Positions 53,675 to 63,330 of a stretch of 64,000 bases of DNA are shown here, in pieces; position 1 is the first letter of the stretch; each line of letters opens with the position of its first letter. The notes under the pieces are model-generated. The model had not been told where the DNA came from. It did not search any database and saw only the letters and a list, made by a program, of their open reading frames with translations. The DNA is from Bacteriovorax sp. Seq25_V (GTDB lineage Bacteria > Bdellovibrionota > Bacteriovoracia > Bacteriovoracales > Bacteriovoracaceae). The translations under genes and the position numbers were made by a program. The stretch is taken from positions 1-64,000 of the forward strand of contig NZ_AUNI01000008.1 in NCBI RefSeq assembly GCF_000447795.1, read 5' to 3'.

Positions 53675-55267
53675 CTAGATTTTCCCTTTTACATAGAGTT
53701 CACGTAGAAGAACTCTATTTATTTTTGATTTATGTCTATCGTCTACCGGTATATTATCGGTACGGATAATTTCTAGCTTAAGGTTATTTAACTTTGGTGT
53801 AAGTTGCTTAATTTGAGATTTGATTTTGTCAAAGTTTTCGATTGGAGTATTAATAAAAACCACCATGGCCTGATTCACTTGTATCATCGCCGAACGAACA
53901 ATCTCTGGCATACTATCAATCTTAGTTTCAAAAATATAAGGATGTAAAATATTCTCACCGTCTTTAATAACGTCATTAAGGCGACCTACAAGCCAAAGAT
54001 TTCCATCTTCGTCTATTCTTCCCGTATCTCCTGTTCGATGCCATCTCGAGCCATCTGTATCAAGAATTTTATTTTCTCTGGTCGCTTTATCATTATCAAC
54101 GTATGTCTGTACTGTGTGTGCAGAGTTAATTATTACTTCTCCAATCATACCTCTTTCAAGTGAGTAAATTTGTGGACCATTATTATCAAATTTCTCAATG
54201 CCATCAGGGAGATTAACGATTGATAGTCTTATGCCATCGTAAACTTTTCCAACCGGAAAGCCTTCACCTGTGCTATCAAGATATTGCTCAAGAGTTATTG
54301 TAGAGATTGGAGCAACTTCTGTTGATCCATAGATTATTTCTCCTTGAACATTTGGATAGACCCTTTTTAGTTTTTCACAAAATGATCGTGTCACCGGACA
54401 TCCACCAAGAGCTAGGTTTTTTAAACTCTCTACTTTTAGTCCATTCATATCTAGGTACGTTGAAAGATTATCGTTAAATGCAAATGATCCACATGTTCGT
54501 GTGACATTCCACTTCTTCATTTGATGATAAATGATTTCGGGATTTATATCTGAGACATTCGCAAAGCTCACGGCAGGTACGACAGTTGTTATAGAGCATA
54601 TCAGATTCATAAAACCAAACATCGGGAACGAAGGGAAGTCGATTGTTTCTTCTGTGCAATTCCAAAATGTCTTAATGGCCTTAATTTGTTCTGTGACATT
54701 TTTGATGTTTCTATCTGAGCCCTTTGCTCTCCCTGTTGAGCCTGAAGTGAAGGTAATGAGTGCATGATCAGATTCTTTTAAGTCTACAAAGGCTGGAGTG
54801 TGTTCAGTAGTTGAATAAAGAGAGCTTAAGTCTTTAACAAATAAACGCTTTTTGTCACAACTATATTTCTTCATTTTCCAAAGACCTGGAATGAAGTAGT
54901 GATATTTTAATAGGCGATCTATACTTACTATTGCCTTTGCATTTGAATCAGAAATTGCTGTGAGAATTTTTCTCATCCCAATTCCTGGGTCAAGAAAAAC
55001 TGCAACAAGTCCTAAAGAGAACATTGCAAGCATTAATGCATATAAATTCTCATTAATTGGGCTTAGTAGAATAATTCTATCCCCTTTTTTATAGCCTTCT
55101 TCCAGAAGTCCCTTTTGATATCTTGTAACTTCTGAAGAAAATTCTTTGAAGGTTATTATCTTCTCACTATAGTTAGAAAAGTCTTTGTATTCATTTGGAA
55201 TAACAAATGCCACTTTGTCTGGGTGTCTTTTTGCATTTTCATAGAAAACTTTTGCCAAGTTATTCAT
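53675..55267 (-). CDS. OleC-like adenylate-forming enzyme
   Basis: 530 residues. The P-loop is ITFTSGSTGRAKG. The segments AVFLDPGIGMRKIL, YGSTEVAPIST and SRWHRTGDTGRIDEDGNLW resemble OleC, the beta-lactone synthetase of head-to-head hydrocarbon synthesis. The C-terminal subdomain is present. An ordinary acyl-CoA synthetase is the alternative. It directly abuts the FAAL gene. Confidence 0.72.
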   Translation of the reverse strand: MNNLAKVFYENAKRHPDKVAFVIPNEYKDFSNYSEKIITFKEFSSEVTRYQKGLLEEGYKKGDRIILLSPINENLYALMLAMFSLGLVAVFLDPGIGMRKILTAISDSNAKAIVSIDRLLKYHYFIPGLWKMKKYSCDKKRLFVKDLSSLYSTTEHTPAFVDLKESDHALITFTSGSTGRAKGSDRNIKNVTEQIKAIKTFWNCTEETIDFPSFPMFGFMNLICSITTVVPAVSFANVSDINPEIIYHQMKKWNVTRTCGSFAFNDNLSTYLDMNGLKVESLKNLALGGCPVTRSFCEKLKRVYPNVQGEIIYGSTEVAPISTITLEQYLDSTGEGFPVGKVYDGIRLSIVNLPDGIEKFDNNGPQIYSLERGMIGEVIINSAHTVQTYVDNDKATRENKILDTDGSRWHRTGDTGRIDEDGNLWLVGRLNDVIKDGENILHPYIFETKIDSMPEIVRSAMIQVNQAMVVFINTPIENFDKIKSQIKQLTPKLNNLKLEIIRTDNIPVDDRHKSKINRVLLRELYVKGKI

Positions 55268-57058
55268 CTAAGCCTCTTGTCTTCTAGTCTTTACAGAATT
55301 AATAAGATTCACTTTAAAAATTTTAGATTTAATCTGAAGCTCTTTTAATCGGCCGATGAGATATTTTTGATTATAATTATTATCATTAATTGCACCTTGG
55401 AGGAATAGCTCCCTCATCTTTGAGCGTTGAACTTTTCCAGAAGTCGTTTTTGAAATTGTTCCAGGTGCAACAATTGTAATGTCAGACTCTTTAATTGGAA
55501 AATATTCACATAAATCATCTGAAATTCTTTTCTTAAGTTGATCTCTATTTACTTGTTTCAAAAACTTAAGATCTTTTCTTGCTTCAATAATAATATGAAT
55601 TCTTTCTGAGTCTGCCTCTTGATCAGCGACTGCAAATGCGGCAAGCCTTCCTGGTCTTACTTCGTTAGTTTTTGTTGCGTATGTCTCAAGCTCTTCAGCA
55701 TTAATATTAATACCACCAACAATGATGAGATCTTTTTTTCTGCCAGTAATATATATTTCGCCGTCTTTGATAAAACCGATATCCCCAGTTCTAAGGTATC
55801 CATTTATGAATAGTTCATCATTTAGTTCTGGCCTGTTATAGTAGCCCTTTGTCATTGATGGAGATTTTATGATGATTTCACCAACTTGATTTTCTCCACG
55901 CTCATCCCCGTTAGAGTTTATTATTTTAACTTTAATGTCATCTAGTGCTTTCCCACATGATACGATCTTTTGAATATCTTCAGATTCAGTTGAAAGTATT
56001 ATTCTTGAATTGTGCTGCATTTCTTTTTTAGATACATTAATAGTTTTAAACTCTTCAGTGGTGTTTCGGTGAAATGAAATTGCAAGCGTGTTTTCGGCCA
56101 TACCGTAACATGGTACAAACGCCCTTTTTATAAAACCACATTCTTTAAATTTATCTGCAAATAAATCTAAGGTTGATGAATTTATTGGTTCCGCTCCACA
56201 GAGTGCGATTCTTACTCCAGAGAGATCAATTTTCGACATTGCTTTTGAGCGAACTCTCTTGGCCGTCATATGGTAACCTGAATTTGGTGCGACGATGATG
56301 TTACCATTATATGTTGAAATTAGTTTTAACCATCTTGTTGGGTTAACAGCGAATTCATATGGAGTCATGATATGGATATTAAATTTATTAACAAGTGGAA
56401 CTAGAAGTCCGCCAATTAATCCCATGTCATGATGGACAGGTAACCATGAAATTACTGTATTGTCGTTTTTATCTGAAATTATTTGTCCTGAGATCTGTCT
56501 TATATTTGCTAGGACGTTACGATGAGTTAAAGTTACACCTTTTGGGTTTCCCGTACTTCCTGATGAGAATTGAATAAAGGCAATATCAGATGGTACTGGA
56601 AGATATATATTTTTTTCTGAAGGTCGAAGATCTTTATACTTTTCCTCACTTATATGGATAAGGTCGAGGACTTTAGCACATGACTCAACACTTTTTGACC
56701 CAAGAATAATTTTTGCATTAGTTGTACTTTTAATACTTTCGATAATTTCAATAAATCTCTTTTCATTGATCCATAGGTTTGTCGTCACAGGTACAGGAAT
56801 ATTACAGCTATACATAACGGCAAAAAAATTAGTCATGAATTCTTCACTATTTTCTCCCTCAATGAGAATGCATTCATTTTGGGCCAAGGTCATTAAACGC
56901 TTTGCTTTTTTCATTGCTTTATAAAGGAGCGACCTTGCACTTGTATTTAGGGGAACTTTTGATCCTTGATGAATATAAATATTTCTTAAATCACTATCTC
57001 CACTTACGATAGCGTCAATTAATGATTGAAATTTATTTTCAAGGTTCTGTGAGATCAT
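55268..57058 (-). CDS. Fatty acyl-AMP ligase (FAAL)
   Basis: 596 residues with GGAG 5 bases before the ATG. QFSSGSTGNPKGVTLTHRN is the P-loop. SWLPVHHDMGLIGG and CYGMAENTLAISF are characteristic of FAALs rather than acyl-CoA ligases. YLRTGDIGF and GRKKDLIIVGG complete the fold. FAALs activate fatty acids and pass them to carrier proteins, here probably one of the two cluster ACPs. First gene of the minus-strand unit. Confidence 0.92.
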   Translation of the reverse strand: MISQNLENKFQSLIDAIVSGDSDLRNIYIHQGSKVPLNTSARSLLYKAMKKAKRLMTLAQNECILIEGENSEEFMTNFFAVMYSCNIPVPVTTNLWINEKRFIEIIESIKSTTNAKIILGSKSVESCAKVLDLIHISEEKYKDLRPSEKNIYLPVPSDIAFIQFSSGSTGNPKGVTLTHRNVLANIRQISGQIISDKNDNTVISWLPVHHDMGLIGGLLVPLVNKFNIHIMTPYEFAVNPTRWLKLISTYNGNIIVAPNSGYHMTAKRVRSKAMSKIDLSGVRIALCGAEPINSSTLDLFADKFKECGFIKRAFVPCYGMAENTLAISFHRNTTEEFKTINVSKKEMQHNSRIILSTESEDIQKIVSCGKALDDIKVKIINSNGDERGENQVGEIIIKSPSMTKGYYNRPELNDELFINGYLRTGDIGFIKDGEIYITGRKKDLIIVGGININAEELETYATKTNEVRPGRLAAFAVADQEADSERIHIIIEARKDLKFLKQVNRDQLKKRISDDLCEYFPIKESDITIVAPGTISKTTSGKVQRSKMRELFLQGAINDNNYNQKYLIGRLKELQIKSKIFKVNLINSVKTRRQEA

Positions 57059-57133
57059 GCCTGCTCCAAAAAATGATGACTTTGTCTTAATATGTCATTT
57101 TTTTATGGAGTTCGGTCTTTATTGAAAATAATT

Positions 57134-57164
57134 CTCAAGGTGTCTACTTTTTAGACACTTTGAG
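57134..57164 (-). terminator. Terminator after the exporter pair
   Basis: CTCAAGGTGTCTA and TAGACACTTTGAG form a 13-base stem (one G-U pair) with a 5-base loop. On the minus strand it follows the RND gene stop and precedes the FAAL gene, so the exporters and the biosynthetic genes are separate transcription units. Confidence 0.75.
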
Positions 57165-57180
57165 GTTCCTGCAATATTAA

Positions 57181-59457
57181 TTACTTATCTTTGTTTTTTG
57201 TCAAGTCATAGAGGATAACTGGAAATAGAAATAAGTCCGTAAGAAGCGCCACCATGAGACCAAGACTCATCAGAAGACCTAGGTTTTGGTTTGGTACAAA
57301 ACCTGCCAGAATAAATGAGCTAAAACTAACTGATAAAATTAGCGTTGTAATAATTAAGGATGGAGCTGTTTTTTCAAAAAGTTCAATGAGAGAATCTTTG
57401 GCATTTTTGCCTTCACCTCTAATTCTAAGGAAGTTACTTGCAATGTGAATAGAGTCATCGACAGCAATTCCTAAAACAATTGATGCGATAACGGCACTTC
57501 CAATATCAAGAGGGCGACCAGTCAACTTTAAGATAAGTCCTGTTGCAAGAACTGGAATTAGATTTGGAATAAGTCCTACGATGCCAATCGTAATAGATTT
57601 TAAAAATATACTTAGAATAACTGAAATAATAACGAGGGCCATGGAAAGTGAGATAATAAATGAATGAACGACTTTCTCATTGATTGACTGCCACAAGTAT
57701 CTTTTTCCAGTTACTGCAAGATTTAAATCAAAATCCTTCGCAAGAACATTAATTTCTCTGATCATTTTCATTGTTGATTTTGAATCTTGATTCTTCATTA
57801 AAGCACTTAAACGCAGCTTACTTCCTTCAATGTTAAGCTTGTCATTTAAAGATTCACCCTCTGGTATACTTAGATTATAAAGAAAGAGATATTGAGATAT
57901 TTCTTCATTTGTGTCCGGTAATTTTCGATATTCCAATTTGTTGGCATGAAGCACTTGGTTCATTCGTTTTACAATGTCGACAACTGATACTGTTTTTGTA
58001 ATGTCTGGAAATTCTGATCTTAACTTCTCAGAGAATGCATCAATTCTTTTTAAAAATTCATGATTTTTAACGCCATTTTCAACCCCTGTGTCAACGGTCA
58101 TCTCTAAAGAGAAGATTCCTCCAACATTATTTTCGACATATTCAAGATCTGAGGCCACATGATATTTTTCACTGAAGTATTTTAATGGATCTGAATTTAC
58201 ATCAAGTTGAGTTGCCATATAAACTGAAAAAATAGAAAAAACTGCAAATGAGAAGTAGACCACATGCTTGTATGTGATCAAGTGATTCACGAACTTCTTA
58301 TAATCAATTGGAAAGCTTACTTCTTTCAATTTACTGTTTTTCTGGTTCTTGAAAAATAGAATAATCATCGGTGCTAAAAAGAGGTATGTGTAAAACCAAG
58401 CTACAACGGTACCTATTCCTGCAATCGCTCCAAGATCATTAATATTTTTTATGTCAGCACTCATGAAGCTAAAAAAACCAAACATTGTTGTTAATGTTGT
58501 GATTATTGTTGGAAGAAAATTCTTTTTAAGCGCCTTTGACATCGTTACATCACTTTTGATACCTGCCTTATTAAAGAGGTAGAAGGTAGATACAATGTGA
58601 ATAGCGTCGGCTAGACCTATGGCCATGATAAATTCAGGTGCAATTGCAGTGAGATTATGAATAGGAATTTCTAGGTACCCACAAAATGACATCATCGTAA
58701 TAATAGTCAATATAATCGTAAACATTGAGAGTGCGACAATCTTGATACTTCTAAACTGAAAGAAGATAAAGCAAATCATGATCGCTAGCAGTAATGGAAA
58801 AAGGACTTTCAAGTCATCAACTGCTGAGTCTTTAAAAACAGATGTAATAACAGAGTTTCCAGTAAGTTTTATCGTTATACCTTTTGGAGGAGGGTTACTT
58901 TCAAGTAGCCCATTCAATTCTCCAACTGTCTGCTTTGAATGTATCTCTTCACCAGGGAGGGCTCGAACTTTAACATAGATAAGTGCAACTTTCTTAGTTG
59001 GCCCAATAAACCTCATCATAATATCTTGGTCATTAGCTCTTTCTTTCAATTGAGCAATCGTCTGAGCATTAACTTCTACGTCAATATCCAGCATTGGGCT
59101 AATGTTGATTTCATCATCAGTTGAGTCAACCCAGTTATGAGAGGTGAGAGACTCGGCCTTGGCACTGTGGGGAAGTAGGCCCGCCTTTAGTGTGAGTGTT
59201 CTTATATATTCGAGTGTCTCTTTGTTAAAAATACCGTCTTCATTAGTAACAACTATTACTGTAGATTCACTGCTTCCAAATTCTTTTTCAAATAAATCGA
59301 TCTGATGGAGTAAAGGGTCATCCTCTTGAAACCATACTCGATAACTGAAATTCGTCTTCGCACTCATTAATCCAGGAATTGATAAGAGAACACAGAATAA
59401 CGAGATGAGAACTGTTAGTTTTGGTTTAAGGCAGATAAAGTTTATTAGTTTATTCAT
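57181..59457 (-). CDS. MMPL/HAE3-type RND exporter
   Basis: 758 residues with two repeats, each a periplasmic loop flanked by membrane helices (about 12 in total). LADAIHIVSTF and VDDSIHIASNF are the typical helix-4 and helix-10 motifs. HAE3/MMPL proteins move lipids or lipid-like products across or out of the inner membrane without a TolC partner. It overlaps the MFS gene by 8 bases and likely exports the cluster product. Confidence 0.9.
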   Translation of the reverse strand: MNKLINFICLKPKLTVLISLFCVLLSIPGLMSAKTNFSYRVWFQEDDPLLHQIDLFEKEFGSSESTVIVVTNEDGIFNKETLEYIRTLTLKAGLLPHSAKAESLTSHNWVDSTDDEINISPMLDIDVEVNAQTIAQLKERANDQDIMMRFIGPTKKVALIYVKVRALPGEEIHSKQTVGELNGLLESNPPPKGITIKLTGNSVITSVFKDSAVDDLKVLFPLLLAIMICFIFFQFRSIKIVALSMFTIILTIITMMSFCGYLEIPIHNLTAIAPEFIMAIGLADAIHIVSTFYLFNKAGIKSDVTMSKALKKNFLPTIITTLTTMFGFFSFMSADIKNINDLGAIAGIGTVVAWFYTYLFLAPMIILFFKNQKNSKLKEVSFPIDYKKFVNHLITYKHVVYFSFAVFSIFSVYMATQLDVNSDPLKYFSEKYHVASDLEYVENNVGGIFSLEMTVDTGVENGVKNHEFLKRIDAFSEKLRSEFPDITKTVSVVDIVKRMNQVLHANKLEYRKLPDTNEEISQYLFLYNLSIPEGESLNDKLNIEGSKLRLSALMKNQDSKSTMKMIREINVLAKDFDLNLAVTGKRYLWQSINEKVVHSFIISLSMALVIISVILSIFLKSITIGIVGLIPNLIPVLATGLILKLTGRPLDIGSAVIASIVLGIAVDDSIHIASNFLRIRGEGKNAKDSLIELFEKTAPSLIITTLILSVSFSSFILAGFVPNQNLGLLMSLGLMVALLTDLFLFPVILYDLTKNKDK

Positions 59458-60652
59458 TCATTACCGCTTTTGGTGAGAGAAGTTCTTTTGAACTTATAGC
59501 AAAAATTCTAAAAATATTTATTACTGCGTAAATTAGTGCGCAAGAGACTAGGAGCTCTTTTGTATTAACTTTGTCTCCAAGGATTGAGATAATTGCAGAA
59601 GCTGAAATATTTGTAAGTGTAAAGATAAAGTCGAGCAGGGCATTTGTTCGCGATATGTATCCTTTAGCAACGTAGTGTGAAAGATAGCTGAATTGAGAAG
59701 GGACTCGTATAAAAAATAATACTCCCCAAAAATAGAAAACAGTTTGTGAGACGTGATAACTGATTCCAAGGGCCCAGACTAGAAGAAAGATCGGCTCAAT
59801 GAAGCTTGTAAAGTACAGAACTTTTCCAAGTCCAAATTTAGAAATTACTTTCTTGTTTAAGAGTGCTCCAGTTAGCCCACCTAGTCCAAAGATTAACATG
59901 GCGACACCATATTCCTTTTCTCCTTTACCAAGTACATCGTGCATAAATGGAAGAATGAGTGGAATGACGATACCGGAAAAGATACCAACTAGTGCATGGC
60001 GCTCATAAAGACCTCTAAGATCAAATCTTTTTCTTACATAGGAAATTCCATCTTGAATGTCTTTGATGAAAGAGTGGTGCTCGAATTTTTTAAAATGATC
60101 AATTTTTATTAGCATAAATAAAGCTGGAGCAATGATAAATGTAGATATATCAAAGTAGACGAGATTATCAATTGATTTGAAATAACTGTAACCCCAAGTT
60201 CCGATTAGCGGACCTAGAATATGAACGAGAGCATAACTTGCGCTAAATATATTATTGGCCTTTGCCACATTCTCGACAGGGATTATGTCATTAATAAATG
60301 CTCTTTTACATGGTGTTGAAATCCCAGCAAAGATTGTTTTGAGTCCATGAGTCAGCAGAAGTGCCCAAATATTATTTGTGAGTAAGAAAACTATAGAGAG
60401 GGGAATTCTAATGACCTCACAAAGCGTTAGAAGATTTCTGCGATTACTTCTCTCTCCAACAGGTCCTGCTGTAATATTTCCAAGTAGCATTCCTGTCACA
60501 AAGAATAACTGTGTGAGGCCCATAAAAGATTTATTATGCCCAGAGATGTCATAAATATAGGCCATGAATGCAAAGTTAAATGCATAGGAGCCAAGTGCTG
60601 AAATGACTGTGGCCACCATTAAAAAGGTGAAATTCATTTGATAATTTTTCAT
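59450..60652 (-). CDS. MFS transporter
   Basis: 400 residues, about twelve helices. PVGERSNRRNLL is the loop 2-3 motif of the major facilitator family. The overall match is to the macrolide-efflux (MefA-like) or enterobactin exporter type. First gene of the two-gene exporter unit. Confidence 0.88.
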   Translation of the reverse strand: MKNYQMNFTFLMVATVISALGSYAFNFAFMAYIYDISGHNKSFMGLTQLFFVTGMLLGNITAGPVGERSNRRNLLTLCEVIRIPLSIVFLLTNNIWALLLTHGLKTIFAGISTPCKRAFINDIIPVENVAKANNIFSASYALVHILGPLIGTWGYSYFKSIDNLVYFDISTFIIAPALFMLIKIDHFKKFEHHSFIKDIQDGISYVRKRFDLRGLYERHALVGIFSGIVIPLILPFMHDVLGKGEKEYGVAMLIFGLGGLTGALLNKKVISKFGLGKVLYFTSFIEPIFLLVWALGISYHVSQTVFYFWGVLFFIRVPSQFSYLSHYVAKGYISRTNALLDFIFTLTNISASAIISILGDKVNTKELLVSCALIYAVINIFRIFAISSKELLSPKAVMNE

Positions 60653-60748
60653 AGCTAAATTATGACCCAGCTTTGCTCTCTAGGCCAAGCGGCAACACTT
60701 TACAGCTATAATTATTTATGGAATTTGAGATGAATTAAAGACAGTAGT

Positions 60749-60765
60749 GGCCGGCGACTCCGGCC
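60749..60765. terminator. GC-rich hairpin
   Basis: GGCCGG, a 5-base loop, CCGGCC. It lies past the stop of the minus-strand gene ending at 60785. No T-run follows, so termination is only likely. Confidence 0.5.
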
Positions 60766-60784
60766 TTCAGAGTGGGATGATAAA

Positions 60785-60997
60785 TTAGATAATACCTAAC
60801 TTCTCATTAACTTCAGCTTGCGAAAATTCCCCTCTGCTTACTGCAGACTGAACAACCATAAGCGCTTTTTGGTATTCTAGTCTTTCACCTGCATTAACAA
60901 GAGATAGATCGATATGTTTTTGGTTTTCAATTGTTGAGTATTTTACTGCGTTTCTTAGTAACTGAATCGCTTCATCAAATGATTTAACATTAGACAT
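60785..60997 (-). CDS. Small helical protein, unknown
   Basis: 70 residues, no signal peptide, no cysteines. Helical and amphipathic (SFDEAIQLLRNAVKY, QKALMVVQSAVSRGEF). AGGAG precedes the ATG. No family recognised; the size and charge suit a small regulator or structural protein. Confidence 0.7.
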   Translation of the reverse strand: MSNVKSFDEAIQLLRNAVKYSTIENQKHIDLSLVNAGERLEYQKALMVVQSAVSRGEFSQAEVNEKLGII

Positions 60998-61139
60998 GGT
61001 AGTTCTCCTTCAAATTCTTTTAGCTATTTTAAACGAGGAAAGAAAGTTTGACCATCATTTCTTAAATTAATAACTCGGCATGTCTAAAAAAAAATTGGCC
61101 AAATACATGACAACACATATTTTTTTACGTTAAACTATT

Positions 61140-61168
61140 TTGGTTTGGTATTTTAATACACATATAAG
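61140..61168 (+). promoter_or_regulatory. Candidate sigma-70 promoter of the symporter gene
   Basis: TTGGTT (61140-61145), a 17-base spacer, TATAAG (61163-61168). The ATG at 61198 is preceded by AAAGGA at 61184-61189. Confidence 0.5.
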
Positions 61169-61197
61169 AGACAAACTACTACTAAAGGATTGGTATT

Positions 61198-62685
61198 ATG
61201 GTTAAATGGATTTTGTTAATTTCAGCACTTTTCTCAGGGAATGTTATGGCCCAAGAGAATTTCCAAGTTATCGTTAACGATATCTTCGGAGCAATCAATG
61301 GAGCATATGCACCATTTCTATTTTGGGAAGTTCCCTTTATTAAGCTTCCACTTATTTTATTCATTATGGTTTCAGGTGGTATCTTCTTCACGTTTAGATA
61401 TGGCTTTGTAAACATTAGACTCTTTAAACACGGAATAGATGTTGTTCGTGGAAAATATGACGATCCTGAACATGAGGGAGATATTTCTCATTTCCAGGCC
61501 CTTACTTCTGCGCTCTCTGCTACTGTTGGTCTTGGTAATATTGCCGGTGTTGCTGTTGCAATTGGTGCCGGTGGTCCAGGTGCAGTGTTTTGGCTATGGG
61601 TTGTCGCTTTCTTTGGAATGTCGATGAAGTTCAGCTCTTGTACATTCGCACAATTTTATAGAATTAAAGACTCTAATGGAAATATTCTTGGTGGACCAAT
61701 GGTTTACCTGACAGAAGGTTTAAAGGAGAGAGGTTTCTCAAAACTAGCTAAAGTTTTTGGTATCTTCTTTTCTTTCGCTACAATTCTTGCATCATTTGGA
61801 GGAGGGAACCTTTTTCAAGCAAACCAAACTTTTGAAATTATCAAGTCTCAATATCCTGGAGCGAATCCATGGGTTGTTGGAGTTACTCTTGCCTTCCTTG
61901 CTGGAGTCGTTCTCATTGGTGGTATCAAAAGAATCGGTGAAGTAACTTCTAAGCTTGTTCCACTTATGTGTGGTTTCTTCGTTATTAGTTGTCTAGCAAT
62001 TATTTTTTCAAATATTTCTATGGTTCCAGAAATGTTTGTTTCAATCTTTAGAGAAGCCTTTTCTCCAGATGCTATTTATGGTGGTTTTCTTGGTGTACTT
62101 ATTCAAGGTGTAAAGCGTGCTTCATTTTCAAATGAAGCGGGGCTTGGATCGGCAGCGATTGCTCATGCAGCTGCAAAAACAGATGAGCCAGTAAGAGAAG
62201 GTGTTGTTGCTATGCTTGGTCCAGTTATTGACACGCATATCGTTTGTACAATGACTGCTCTTACAATTCTAATTACTGGTGCTCACTTACAACCAGAGCT
62301 AGTAGGTAAGGGAGTTGAGATTACTTCATACGCATTTGGAACACTTGGTTCTTTTATGCCAAAACTTCTTTTAGTAGCAATTTGCGTATTTGCTTATTCA
62401 ACAGTTATTTCGTGGTCATACTATGGAGAGAGAGCAACAGAGTACCTTTTTGGGAAAACTCTTGGACACAATGCTATTCGAATCTATAGATTATGTTATG
62501 TATTCATCATTATTCTTGGGCCGGTATTAAGTATTGGTAACGTTGTTGATTTTGCAGACCTTATGCTTCTTTCAATGGCATTCCCGAATATTCTTGGTAT
62601 GATATATTTAAGTAAGTTAGTTAAAGATAAGACTGATGATTACTTTAAGAGATATAAATCAGGTTCAATGAAAATTTATAAATAA
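61198..62685 (+). CDS. Sodium:alanine symporter family (AGCS)
   Basis: 495 residues with about eleven membrane helices. GLGNIAGVAVAIGAGGPGAVF and FSNEAGLGSAAIAHAAA are hallmark AGCS sequences. It takes up alanine or glycine with Na+. The N-terminus looks like a signal-type helix. Monocistronic, with a candidate promoter and a strong terminator. Confidence 0.95.
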   Translation: MVKWILLISALFSGNVMAQENFQVIVNDIFGAINGAYAPFLFWEVPFIKLPLILFIMVSGGIFFTFRYGFVNIRLFKHGIDVVRGKYDDPEHEGDISHFQALTSALSATVGLGNIAGVAVAIGAGGPGAVFWLWVVAFFGMSMKFSSCTFAQFYRIKDSNGNILGGPMVYLTEGLKERGFSKLAKVFGIFFSFATILASFGGGNLFQANQTFEIIKSQYPGANPWVVGVTLAFLAGVVLIGGIKRIGEVTSKLVPLMCGFFVISCLAIIFSNISMVPEMFVSIFREAFSPDAIYGGFLGVLIQGVKRASFSNEAGLGSAAIAHAAAKTDEPVREGVVAMLGPVIDTHIVCTMTALTILITGAHLQPELVGKGVEITSYAFGTLGSFMPKLLLVAICVFAYSTVISWSYYGERATEYLFGKTLGHNAIRIYRLCYVFIIILGPVLSIGNVVDFADLMLLSMAFPNILGMIYLSKLVKDKTDDYFKRYKSGSMKIYK

Positions 62686-62716
62686 AAAGGTGGGCCCAAG
62701 AAATTGGGCCTTTTTT
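62686..62716 (+). terminator. Rho-independent terminator after the symporter gene
   Basis: GGCCCAA (62693-62699), loop GAAA, TTGGGCC (62704-62710), then six T residues. The T-run ends just before the ATG of the next gene. Confidence 0.88.
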
Positions 62717-62718
62717 AT

Positions 62719-63330
62719 ATGCTAGAACAAATTAAAATAATTTTTGAAAATCATGACTTTCTAGTGATCTCTAAGCCAGCCGAACTTAGCTATCATGGGG
62801 ATGGGCTACATGAGTTTCTGCGTAAGCAAACGAATGGTGATATTTTTGGTGTCCATCGTCTCGACAAGGTTACTTCTGGGATTTTGATTTTTGCAAAAAA
62901 CTCTGAGATGGCCGCAGTTCTTTCAAAGAAATTTGAAAGTAAGGAGATGAAAAAAATCTATATCGCAATGTCAGATAAGAGACCTTCAAAAAAACAGGGT
63001 CTAATCAGAGGTGATATGGAAAAAAGTCGTGATGGTAGTTATAAACTAACTAGAACCTTATATAATCCTGCGATCACAAAGTTTGAGACTAGACAGGCCC
63101 AGCAAGATGGGCTGAGAATGTTCATTCTTTACCCTCAAACGGGAAGAACTCATCAGCTTCGAGTCGCGATGAAGTCCTTAGGTAGCCCAATTCTGGGTGA
63201 TAAACGCTATGGAGGTAGTGATAGTGACCGAACATATCTTCATGCTTTTGAACTTTCATTTGAACTAAACGGAGAGGAGTTCTCATTTAAAGTACTACCT
63301 ACTGGGAAGCACTGGCCTTCTGATTTATAA
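62719..63330 (+). CDS. RluA-family pseudouridine synthase
   Basis: 203 residues from the ATG at 62719; a TTG at 62704 inside the terminator is less likely. HRLDKVTSGI carries the catalytic Asp, and TGRTHQLRVAM and LGDKRYGG complete the family signature. There is no S4 domain, so it is of the short RluA/TruC type that modifies rRNA or tRNA. No ribosome binding site is visible, because the start follows directly on a terminator. The 3' end overlaps the convergent gene by 32 bases. Confidence 0.92.
   Translation: MLEQIKIIFENHDFLVISKPAELSYHGDGLHEFLRKQTNGDIFGVHRLDKVTSGILIFAKNSEMAAVLSKKFESKEMKKIYIAMSDKRPSKKQGLIRGDMEKSRDGSYKLTRTLYNPAITKFETRQAQQDGLRMFILYPQTGRTHQLRVAMKSLGSPILGDKRYGGSDSDRTYLHAFELSFELNGEEFSFKVLPTGKHWPSDL

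Noticed and set aside
50711-55267. Complete OleABCD hydrocarbon pathway
   Set aside because: The synthase is KAS III-like, the SDR is classical-length (224 residues) rather than the extended OleD, and the hydrolase is shorter than OleB. Only the ligase resembles its Ole counterpart.
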